A stretch of 64,000 nt of DNA from positions 62,001 to 126,000 of the forward strand of contig JAKSIO010000002.1 of NCBI GenBank assembly GCA_024398785.1, given 5' to 3'. The DNA comes from Bacteroidaceae bacterium. Its GTDB lineage: Bacteria > Bacteroidota > Bacteroidia > Bacteroidales > Bacteroidaceae. The translations under genes were made by a program, and so were the position numbers. Below are positions 9,196-15,728 of the stretch, one piece after another. Each line of letters begins with the position of its first letter. Within the stretch, counting starts at the first letter, position 1. Below the pieces are notes generated by a model. The model was not told where the DNA came from, ran no database searches, and worked only from the letters and a program-made list of their open reading frames with translations.

Positions 9196-9224
9196 AAATG
9201 TTTCAAGAATTGACAAATCTGATG
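9196..9224 (-). repeat. 29-bp direct repeat, copy A: displaced 3' end of the ispD-like gene
   Basis: Matches 11051-11079 at 28 of 29 positions, in the same orientation. Read on the minus strand and carried on for a few codons, it encodes SDLSILETFVD followed by TAA, while the intact ispD-like gene at 11045-11731 ends SDLSILETFF and stop. It therefore reads as the original tail of that gene, now cut off from its body by 1826 bp carrying hipBA. It lies 30 bp past the hipA stop codon. No integrase, transposase or tRNA is next to it. Confidence 0.8.
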
Positions 9225-9253
9225 GGATACTAAACAGGTCTTCCATGTTTTGA

Positions 9254-10534
9254 CTATATTTTAAGCAGCATGTTGGGAATAATCCTATCAATCATGGCCT
9301 GTGGGACATCACACTCTTTAGCTATCACGCTCCATCCTGAACAGACATCACGTACTTGGTCAATAATCTGTGAAGCATTGCGAATGTTGTTGCGCGATGC
9401 GAGTTCGAGCAGATCGGCACGGGTAATGTCGTAAAACTTGCCATTCACGGACATCTGGTGCGCCGATGTCCACGCACCGTCTGGATTATACGCATACACC
9501 ATGTCATAGGCAGGCGACAAACGCCATTTCCCATGTTTGTCCATCAGAAAGGAGATGTTCTTTGTGTGGTCATCCTGATTTCTGACCACTACATTGAACA
9601 CCACTCTGCGGAACATCTCCTGCGCTTCCTGATAAGAAAGATGTAACCCGCGCATAATATTGAACGCCTGTTCATAGGAATATCCCCTCAGAAGGCGGTA
9701 ATCATAATGGGCAATGCCACATAAAGTCTGCATGTGGACTTTCTCACCCGCAATTCGGTCGAACCGTTTGGTAAGAAAATGGGCTCTGCCATTCTCCTCA
9801 ATAAGTGAGCATTCAGTCATCTCTATACCACAGGCTATTGCCAGTTTTGCAAACGAATATTCCAAACGGCCATAGTTTCCGGTTTCCCTAAATCCTGCCG
9901 TTGCAGATACGCCGTCAAGTTTTATAAGATAGTAATCAAATCCATCAGGAGCCTCAATTTGTCCCGAGCGGACCTCTCCGGTTTGAGGATTATAGGCAAT
10001 TATGGCCTTGGCTCTCTGTCCGCCGGCTGAAGTTCCAAGACGTAGGATTTCTGCAATTGCAGCTCTTCTGTCATCACTGAGGTTAGTCTGAAAACTATCT
10101 TTTTCTGTCAGAGCCTCACTTGCAACAGCGACAAGATTGTCAAGTTCCAGCCTTTGTTCTGGTGCAAACATCCCTTCAATAGCCGGTTCATACTCCAGAG
10201 CGCCCATGCAACGTTTCCCCATAAAGCATAGCGATTCAATCGGGTTGCCGCTTGTTCTGCCCGTCAATGCAAGCCACTTGTCGAACAACGCACGTCCATA
10301 AGTGTCGGGCAAGGAATCGGCAAGCATACCAGGAAGTCCTTTGAAGGTTTCACGATTCAAGTCTCCGAAACTATATATACGGCCTTCCTTCGCAGGCATG
10401 AAAATAGGCGAAGGCTGAATACCACTCTTTACAAAGTCTGCATCATACTCAAACCTTGCAATGCCATATTGCGCGTTCCAGCTGACAAAGCCTACTGTTT
10501 TGCCATACATTTTTACTTGCGCTACATCTACCAT
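9254..10534 (-). CDS. hipA: HipA-family serine/threonine kinase toxin
   Basis: A 426-residue HipA-type protein (E. coli HipA is 440). The N-terminal HipA_N/Couple_hipA region includes LPGMLADSLPDTYGRAL near 67-83. The kinase part shows the glycine-rich loop GTSAGGQRAK (167-176), the catalytic Asp in NQDDHTKN (319-326) and the metal-binding Asp in SPAYDMVYA (340-348), so the enzyme looks intact. E. coli HipA phosphorylates glutamyl-tRNA synthetase, stalling translation and triggering ppGpp through RelA; the target here is unknown. The ATG overlaps the hipB-like gene by 7 bp, the usual antitoxin-first arrangement. The pair lies between two copies of the ispD-like tail and breaks up the glycan locus. 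Confidence 0.9.
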   Translation of the reverse strand: MVDVAQVKMYGKTVGFVSWNAQYGIARFEYDADFVKSGIQPSPIFMPAKEGRIYSFGDLNRETFKGLPGMLADSLPDTYGRALFDKWLALTGRTSGNPIESLCFMGKRCMGALEYEPAIEGMFAPEQRLELDNLVAVASEALTEKDSFQTNLSDDRRAAIAEILRLGTSAGGQRAKAIIAYNPQTGEVRSGQIEAPDGFDYYLIKLDGVSATAGFRETGNYGRLEYSFAKLAIACGIEMTECSLIEENGRAHFLTKRFDRIAGEKVHMQTLCGIAHYDYRLLRGYSYEQAFNIMRGLHLSYQEAQEMFRRVVFNVVVRNQDDHTKNISFLMDKHGKWRLSPAYDMVYAYNPDGAWTSAHQMSVNGKFYDITRADLLELASRNNIRNASQIIDQVRDVCSGWSVIAKECDVPQAMIDRIIPNMLLKI

Positions 10535-10875
10535 TCTGATTTCTCCTGTTGTTTATTGTTTACTCGTTTTGATGCGCGTTTTCGCTGCTTGGGTTTTGCC
10601 GAATTTACCAGTTTGAAATACTCATTGGGACTCATTTCTTCCTCGTTTGCCAATTGTTGTAACACTTCCAGTTTACCTAATGTCCTCAATATCCGGAGGA
10701 AAGAATCAAAGGACTTTATCTCTCCGTCTTCCATGCGGACAATTGAAGACAGAGAAACCCCGGAACTGGCAGATAAATCCTGTCTGGATATGTTTTGTTT
10801 CAACCTGAGTTGTTTCAATTTTGCCGAAATCAACCCGATAAGATCTGCGTCAGAGAGCATATAAATATTCTCCAT
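10528..10875 (-). CDS. hipB: HipB-like XRE-family antitoxin/repressor
   Basis: A 115-residue protein with an XRE/Cro helix-turn-helix over residues about 15-65 (LKQLRLKQNISRQDLSASSG, then SSIVRMEDGEIKSFDSFLRI) and a basic, disordered-looking tail (KPKQRKRASKRVNNKQQEKS). HipB proteins bind operators upstream of their own operon and neutralise HipA. Two partial copies of a palindromic element lie just upstream (10876-10893 and 10919-10931) on either side of a -7 box, which suits autorepression. The start codon at 10873-10875 is 2 bp from the first palindrome. Confidence 0.85.
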   Translation of the reverse strand: MENIYMLSDADLIGLISAKLKQLRLKQNISRQDLSASSGVSLSSIVRMEDGEIKSFDSFLRILRTLGKLEVLQQLANEEEMSPNEYFKLVNSAKPKQRKRASKRVNNKQQEKSEW

Positions 10876-10931
10876 AATTTCAGTTTTGAAATTTTACGCC
10901 CACAAAGTTAATAATAACATTTCAATTCTGA
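10876..10931 (-). promoter_or_regulatory. hipBA promoter with two putative HipB operators
   Basis: A perfect inverted repeat AATTTCA-GTTT-TGAAATT spans 10876-10893, immediately upstream of hipB. A partial copy (ATTTCAATTCTGA, 10919-10931; 11 of 13 identical to 10877-10889) lies 42 bp further up, close to four helical turns. Between them, on the minus strand, is TAACTTTG (10910-10903), a -7 box. A convincing -33 element was not found. The arrangement, with sites on both sides of the -7 box, is typical for toxin-antitoxin autorepression. Direct proof of binding is lacking. Confidence 0.55.
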
Positions 10932-11044
10932 CACATATAAGTTGTTTTTATACAAAAAATTTTTTTCTGTGTTTTTAGCAGTACAGACAGATCCGATTGG
11001 AATCAGCAAAAGCTGTCAAACTATCCGACCGTTTTTGCAGTGTA

Positions 11045-11731
11045 TTAAAAAAATGTCTCAAGAATTGACAAATCTGATGAATATGTGAGTTTCATGTTCT
11101 TTTCCTCACCGTCAACAATAGCTATCCGTTCTGCCGGGAGGTATTTTGAAATAATTCCGCAATCGTCAGTACAGACAAACGCAGGGTCTTTCAAAGCTAT
11201 TTCAAATGCGCGTGAAAGTGTTCCTATCTTGAATGACTGTGGTGTCTGGGCACGGCGCAGCAATGCACGCTGTGGTATGGATTCAATATATTTACCTTCT
11301 TGATCTGTCTGGAATATGGTATCGCTGGTTGCAAGACCTACCATAACCGCATTACTGCTTTCAAGTGCTTTAATAGAGTCTGTAATTATACGCTCACTGA
11401 CCAAAGGACGGGCGGCATCGTGAATCAGAATATTTGAATCAGGATAGGCCGCATAAGAGCGCAAAGCTATAAGACTGGATTCATAGCGTTCTCTCCCACC
11501 AGGCAGCACTTTGGTTACCTTTTGCCAGCCATTCTGTCCAATCAATGCATTTATATTATCAATATAGTCCTTGTGACATACAATGGCAATCTGATCAATA
11601 AGCGGATGGTTCTCAAATGTCTGGACAGAGTGTTCCAGAATAGTTTTACCTGCTAATATGAGGAACTGTTTTGGAGTTCCACCACCCACTCTACTGCCTG
11701 TTCCGCCTGCAAGTATTACTGCAATGTTCAT
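11045..11731 (-). CDS. IspD/TarI-family cytidylyltransferase
   Basis: A 228-residue CTP-dependent nucleotidyltransferase. The N-terminal signature is VILAGGTGSRVGGGTPKQFL (5-24), with GGRERYESS (78-86), HDAARPL (104-110) and AQTPQSF (161-167), all catalytic-region motifs shared by IspD (methylerythritol phosphate) and TarI/Bcs1 (ribitol phosphate). The sequence does not separate these two. Dxr is at 57054-58202, so the MEP pathway operates in this organism, but this gene's place inside a glycan locus, next to an opine-dehydrogenase-like enzyme, favours a CDP-alditol or similar product. It starts 12 bp after the RelA/SpoT gene. Its 3' end is repeated downstream of hipA, and in diverged form at about 12846-12889. 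Confidence 0.75.
   Translation of the reverse strand: MNIAVILAGGTGSRVGGGTPKQFLILAGKTILEHSVQTFENHPLIDQIAIVCHKDYIDNINALIGQNGWQKVTKVLPGGRERYESSLIALRSYAAYPDSNILIHDAARPLVSERIITDSIKALESSNAVMVGLATSDTIFQTDQEGKYIESIPQRALLRRAQTPQSFKIGTLSRAFEIALKDPAFVCTDDCGIISKYLPAERIAIVDGEEKNMKLTYSSDLSILETFF
11051..11079 (-). repeat. 29-bp direct repeat, copy B: 3' end of the ispD-like gene
   Basis: Lies within the last codons of the ispD-like gene (encoding SDLSILETF) and matches 9196-9224 at 28 of 29 bases; the one difference is in the Glu codon (GAG versus GAA). Just after the match the two diverge: this copy ends in TTT TTT TAA, copy A in GTT GAT TAA. The crossover or insertion that brought in hipBA must lie in or at the edge of the shared 29 bp. 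Confidence 0.85.
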
Positions 11732-11743
11732 ATATCCGCAAAG

Positions 11744-12790
11744 TTAATCAATGAATCCTTTAACAATACAGGATTTCTGAAAATCAGATAAAGCAGATAT
11801 AAATTCTTTTGCATTCAAAAAATAACTCGGGTAAGCTTCCATCAGTTCATTAATATCAGATACCACAACTAGCACTACTGCAGCTTCTTCTTTTTTTATT
11901 TCACTCTCAATTTTAGAATAGATATCGTTTGCCTCATCTTTCTGTTCCTGACTAAAGTGGCGTAGTTGGGTCTTCTTCTCATTATAATCAATCAGGATAA
12001 GCGCATAACCACCGTTAAAAGATTTTGAAACTGTCAGATTAACTACACCAACTAATGCCTGCAATTGATCAACAAACTTATAACAAGTATTGATCTCTGA
12101 GTAACGTTTACAATAATCTTCTTCAGAATAACATGCATAATTCCTATTTACCGGCATAGACTCTTTTAGGGCAAAAATAGCACTTACCAGTTTAAAAAAT
12201 TCAAGCCAATTATCATCACCTGCACTTGCTTTAAGTGAGGAATGAGATATGAGTTCAGCTGTTTCAACCGCGGTTGCCCAATCATGTTGCAGTTTGGTAC
12301 GAATCTGAAGTTCAACACGCATTCCGTCTAAAGTTTCATCTTCAGAGTGAGATTTAAAGACAAAATGAATGCTACGATATCCACTATCTTTAGGTGATTT
12401 GACATAATCATACACATCATGATCCAGTGTAAAACCATGTAACACTGCAGATGATATACATTCTTTAGCTCTTAACAGAGTTGGAATATCATCAAAAACC
12501 AATCTAGCACCACCAATATCTTGAACTCCTCCTAATCCCATATTGGGAGACCTACGCAATTTTTCTTTTATAGAAATCATGCGCTTTAATCTCTTTGAAG
12601 AAAAAGAAACAACAATACCATTACTTGCCAAGAGTCCATTTATTTGTTCCACCAATAAATCAAGCACAGGAAGATGAAGTTTTCTCCAATCATCGATGAC
12701 TGACAATGCTTCAGCATATTCAAGTACATCAATTGGCTCAGCCGAAATAATACGGCCCGCTTTATCTATTTGTTTTCGGGAATATTTCAT
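11744..12790 (-). CDS. RelA/SpoT-domain protein (small alarmone synthetase or toxSAS/CapRel-like)
   Basis: A 348-residue protein with a RelA/SpoT synthetase domain at residues about 30-185: DIGGARLVF (91-99), the G-loop GYRSIHFVF (137-145) and ELQIRTKLQHDWATAVE (160-176), so catalytic motifs look intact. No HD hydrolase, TGS or ACT domain is present. About 160 residues of uncharacterised sequence follow. Proteins of this size that start with a KYSRKQIDKAG-like helix and a DDWRKLH segment include fused toxin-antitoxin CapRel and other toxSAS types; ordinary SAS proteins are nearer 210-260 residues. A defence or abortive-infection role is therefore possible but unproved. It has its own promoter (12834-12864) and sits 12 bp upstream of the ispD-like gene. 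Confidence 0.75.
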   Translation of the reverse strand: MKYSRKQIDKAGRIISAEPIDVLEYAEALSVIDDWRKLHLPVLDLLVEQINGLLASNGIVVSFSSKRLKRMISIKEKLRRSPNMGLGGVQDIGGARLVFDDIPTLLRAKECISSAVLHGFTLDHDVYDYVKSPKDSGYRSIHFVFKSHSEDETLDGMRVELQIRTKLQHDWATAVETAELISHSSLKASAGDDNWLEFFKLVSAIFALKESMPVNRNYACYSEEDYCKRYSEINTCYKFVDQLQALVGVVNLTVSKSFNGGYALILIDYNEKKTQLRHFSQEQKDEANDIYSKIESEIKKEEAAVVLVVVSDINELMEAYPSYFLNAKEFISALSDFQKSCIVKGFID

Positions 12791-12833
12791 ATCACAGATT
12801 TTATTACATACTCAAATGTATTCGTCTTATTCG

Positions 12834-12864
12834 CAAAAATAATCAATATTTCATGTATTGGCAA
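12834..12864 (-). promoter_or_regulatory. Promoter of the RelA/SpoT-domain gene
   Basis: On the minus strand, TTTG ending at 12862 and TATTTTTG at 12841-12834 are separated by 20 bp, a good fit to the Bacteroidetes -33 / -7 (TAnnTTTG) pattern. The -33 part lies inside the ispD-tail remnant (its GATTTG codons). A second -7-like box, TACATTTG, is at 12820-12813, without a well-spaced -33. Transcription from the first would leave a leader of about 35-40 nt before the ATG at 12790. Confidence 0.55.
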
Positions 12865-12889
12865 ATCTGAAGAATAAGTAAGTTTACAT
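12846..12889 (-). pseudogene. Remnant of an ispD-like 3' end (diverged copy C)
   Basis: Read on the minus strand right after the opine-dehydrogenase-like stop codon, the sequence encodes CKLTYSSDLPIHEILI, matching MKLTYSSDLSILETFF at the end of the ispD-like gene 1.8 kb away. KLTYSSDL is identical over eight residues, and several of the base differences are silent third-position changes, which shows descent from a coding sequence rather than a recent copy. There is no start codon and no gene body. It now lies in the leader of the RelA/SpoT gene and supplies part of its promoter. Confidence 0.65.
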
Positions 12890-12891
12890 TA

Positions 12892-13911
12892 TTAATAGTT
12901 CAGTTTGCTGATTCCCCAATTGTACACTTTGTCTATTGTGGGAACTTCAATATTCAGTTCATGGGCCTGTTTATAGATGTAATGCAGACCGTAAGGGAAG
13001 TCTTCTGTAAAATAACGGCTGCCAAAATCAGGTACAAAACCTCCACTTGAAGTTTGCACCATTGGAGAATAAATCCCCTTAAAGCCCTCTATTGAACTTA
13101 ATTTATGCGCCAAAGACGGTGCATCGGAACTTTCATAATAATCAAGTATTGTTTTCAGAAAACCTTTTTTTACTGGCAAGCGGTCCAATATGTCAAACAG
13201 TTCCATATCCATATCAATAAGACACTGGGCAGATTCTATATTCCACTCCTGATAGAACAGGTAATTACGCGGATATTCCGTACCCGGTATCCAGTCCTTG
13301 AACATGGAATACAGGCGCGATGTGTGCAAAATAGGATTGCTGTTGGTAAAACTGGCCTCATAATAGTTTGACAACAACGTTACAGGAGCATCAAACATAT
13401 CACTGATCAGATTTCTAAAAGACTCTTTTTCTTCAATACTGCAGTTTTCAACGGCAATATTGTGGTTTTCCTTAAAGCCTTTCAGATCCGCACTTTTACC
13501 GCATTCCACAACACGTGCAATAAACGGCACACGCTGGAAACCGAACAGACCTATATCAGAAGGAAGCAGGTCCAATGCCTCAAAAAAGAAACCGGTTGAG
13601 CAGAATACACTGCCCACAAACTGTCCTGGATGCAAATAAGGTTTTATCTGCTTAAGTTTGTTTTTGATAGCAAAACCGGGAAGGCAGAACAGTATTATGT
13701 GAGCCTGCGGAATTACATCAGCAGCATTATCTGAAATAATATCAACATAACCTGCAAGTGTTTGGTTCTGCGGTGTGTGAACAGCAAGGTTATGACTCCA
13801 TACTTCAGGTTTTGAAGTAAGGATAGTAATATTGGCCTTACCACATGCAGACAGATATCCTGCAACTACATGTCCTAAATTACCACCACCAACAACACAA
13901 ACGTTTTTCAC
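12892..13911 (-). CDS. Opine (octopine/nopaline) dehydrogenase-like NAD(P) enzyme
   Basis: A 339-residue two-domain dehydrogenase. The N-terminal Rossmann domain begins at once with KNVCVVGGGNLGHVVAGYL, and the C-terminal all-helical octopine-dehydrogenase domain includes SNPILHTSRLYSMF, whose His is the expected catalytic residue. Family members make a C-N bond by reductive condensation of an amino acid with a 2-oxoacid, but relatives in glycan loci are uncharacterised. The GTG at 13911 is chosen because it overlaps the upstream stop as GTGA and starts right at the Rossmann strand; an upstream TTG at 13938 would add nine unlikely residues. Coupling to the cytidylyltransferase/CobD-like fusion suggests a shared pathway. 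Confidence 0.75.
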   Translation of the reverse strand: MKNVCVVGGGNLGHVVAGYLSACGKANITILTSKPEVWSHNLAVHTPQNQTLAGYVDIISDNAADVIPQAHIILFCLPGFAIKNKLKQIKPYLHPGQFVGSVFCSTGFFFEALDLLPSDIGLFGFQRVPFIARVVECGKSADLKGFKENHNIAVENCSIEEKESFRNLISDMFDAPVTLLSNYYEASFTNSNPILHTSRLYSMFKDWIPGTEYPRNYLFYQEWNIESAQCLIDMDMELFDILDRLPVKKGFLKTILDYYESSDAPSLAHKLSSIEGFKGIYSPMVQTSSGGFVPDFGSRYFTEDFPYGLHYIYKQAHELNIEVPTIDKVYNWGISKLNY

Positions 13912-15728
13912 AACTGTTTCAAGGCTGAAATTAAACAATCATTATCTTTTGTATCACGCACAGCAATACGGACATAGCAATTATTCTTGAATGCTTTTTT
14001 ATTGCCGCAGTCTTTAATAAGAATATTGTTGTTTCTGAGCAGCAGGTCGGCAAGCTGGTGTCCTGAATAACGGTCCAGCTTACACAAAAAATAGTTTGCC
14101 TGGCTTGGATAGACCGTAAGCCAGTCTATCTGTTGCAGAGCATTATAAAAGCGTTCACGTTCTACTACAAACTGAGAACACGCCTTGAAATAATCTGCCT
14201 CATGTTTTTCATATATCTGCATGAAAAACTCTGCAAACGAATTAATGTTCCAGATAGCCACCTCTTTCTTCATTTTTGAAATCAGTTCTGTATTTGCTGT
14301 GGCAAACACTCCTAATCTCAAGCCCGGAACACCGAATGATTTGGATATGGATTTCATAACCATAAGATTCTGATTGCTTTCCAGAATGTCATTTGTAAGA
14401 AGGGTGTTTGCACCTGTTGCTCCTGTTGTAGTAAAATCAACAAAGCTTTCATCCACCAACAAAGTTATGCCTTTTGAGGCACACCACACAGCAAGAGAAA
14501 GGACCTGTTCCTTGGGGATATAGTTTCCGCTTGGGTTATCCGGATTTATAAGAAGAAGGGTGCTGATATTTTTGTTTCCAAAGAAATCTTTAAGATCCTG
14601 AGCCGTATATTTGAAATCTTCAGAAGATGGAATATACTGAACTATAGAATCTGAATCCAGACGGTTTGGATATTCTTCAAAAGTAGGAAATACAACGCCA
14701 ACTTTTCCGTCAGTATGATTCTCCATAAAACACTTGATAAGTTCAGAAGCTCCGTTGCCAACAAGAATGTAATCAGATTTTACTCCAAAGTTCTTGCTTG
14801 CAAGAAGGGAGTTGACTGCCATTCCTGAAGGATACTGTTCAAGAAGTACATCAAAATTGGCTTTAAGTTCAGACCGTAAACGTTCTGTCGGATAATATGG
14901 ATTGACAAGATAACAGAAATCAAGCATCTGCGGAAAACGCCAATACCCGCCATAGCGTTTATGGTACATGGCAAGTTTGTCGTTCTGAGGAGCAAAAATG
15001 GTCTGAGCTATGTCAAGATCCTGAACATCGTCAATCTCATACCAGGGTTCATTCACAACAAGAGCTTTGATGGAAGATTTATCAAGAGCGGTAATAATGC
15101 GCAGCACTTGCTCATAGTACTCGTTGTTACCCATTGCCCTGCTGTATGCTTCAAGGAAAGGCACATACTGGTTACGTGAAAATTCCTTGCTGAATTTATA
15201 TATGTTGACTGTTTTATAGTATGTATCAACGTTCTGGTAGCGGAATGCGCTTTTGGGGACAAAATTCAAAATGTTACCCTGGTCATCTATACATACCATT
15301 GTACCGTCCATCCATGTTTCGTATTTTGCTACAAGAGCAAGATTTGGTTCAGCATTTGATACTATATTCTGCAACATTGAAGCATCAAATATCAAGTCTG
15401 ATTCCAGCAGAAGAGTATCCTGGCTCTGCAGCTGTTCTTTTGCCAATGCGAGCGAATAGATGTTGTTTGTCCTGTCGTAAATAGGGTTTTCAATATACTC
15501 TATTGACAGTCTGTCCTGATATCGGGATCCGATATAATCAATAAGATTTTGTGCTTTGTAACCAACTACTATCACTACCCTGTTGAGTTTTGGTGTTATC
15601 TCAGAGAGCTGTGTCAGCATACGGTCAATAAGTTTGACACCATTGACCTCTATCATACATTTTGTATTGTTGCGGGTCATTTCGCCAAGACGGCGTCCCA
15701 TACCTGCTGCCAATATTATTGCTTGCAT
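13908..15728 (-). CDS. Bifunctional cytidylyltransferase / CobD-like PLP decarboxylase or aminotransferase
   Basis: A 606-residue fusion. Residues 1-235 are a LicC/PntC-type nucleotidyltransferase: AIILAAGMGRRLG (3-15), Lys24 in NNTKCMIEVNG, and LLLESDLIFD with the metal Asp near 111. Residues about 250-606 are a fold-type I PLP enzyme with the layout of CobD (threonine-phosphate decarboxylase): LDFCYLVNPYYP, LVGNGASELI (322-331), NPDNPSG (395-401), LLVDESFVDF, and the PLP lysine at about 463 in SISKSFGVPGLRLG. CobD relatives also decarboxylate phosphoserine. A CobD-type domain joined to a phospho-alcohol cytidylyltransferase could make CDP-ethanolamine or CDP-aminopropanol from one amino acid phosphate; a transaminase role is the alternative. 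Starts directly at the end of the DegT gene (no gap). Confidence 0.75.
   Translation of the reverse strand: MQAIILAAGMGRRLGEMTRNNTKCMIEVNGVKLIDRMLTQLSEITPKLNRVVIVVGYKAQNLIDYIGSRYQDRLSIEYIENPIYDRTNNIYSLALAKEQLQSQDTLLLESDLIFDASMLQNIVSNAEPNLALVAKYETWMDGTMVCIDDQGNILNFVPKSAFRYQNVDTYYKTVNIYKFSKEFSRNQYVPFLEAYSRAMGNNEYYEQVLRIITALDKSSIKALVVNEPWYEIDDVQDLDIAQTIFAPQNDKLAMYHKRYGGYWRFPQMLDFCYLVNPYYPTERLRSELKANFDVLLEQYPSGMAVNSLLASKNFGVKSDYILVGNGASELIKCFMENHTDGKVGVVFPTFEEYPNRLDSDSIVQYIPSSEDFKYTAQDLKDFFGNKNISTLLLINPDNPSGNYIPKEQVLSLAVWCASKGITLLVDESFVDFTTTGATGANTLLTNDILESNQNLMVMKSISKSFGVPGLRLGVFATANTELISKMKKEVAIWNINSFAEFFMQIYEKHEADYFKACSQFVVERERFYNALQQIDWLTVYPSQANYFLCKLDRYSGHQLADLLLRNNNILIKDCGNKKAFKNNCYVRIAVRDTKDNDCLISALKQL

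Noticed and set aside
13912..13938. TTG start for the opine-dehydrogenase-like gene
   Set aside because: It would add nine residues ahead of the Rossmann strand; the GTG at 13911 overlaps the upstream stop as GTGA, typical coupling.
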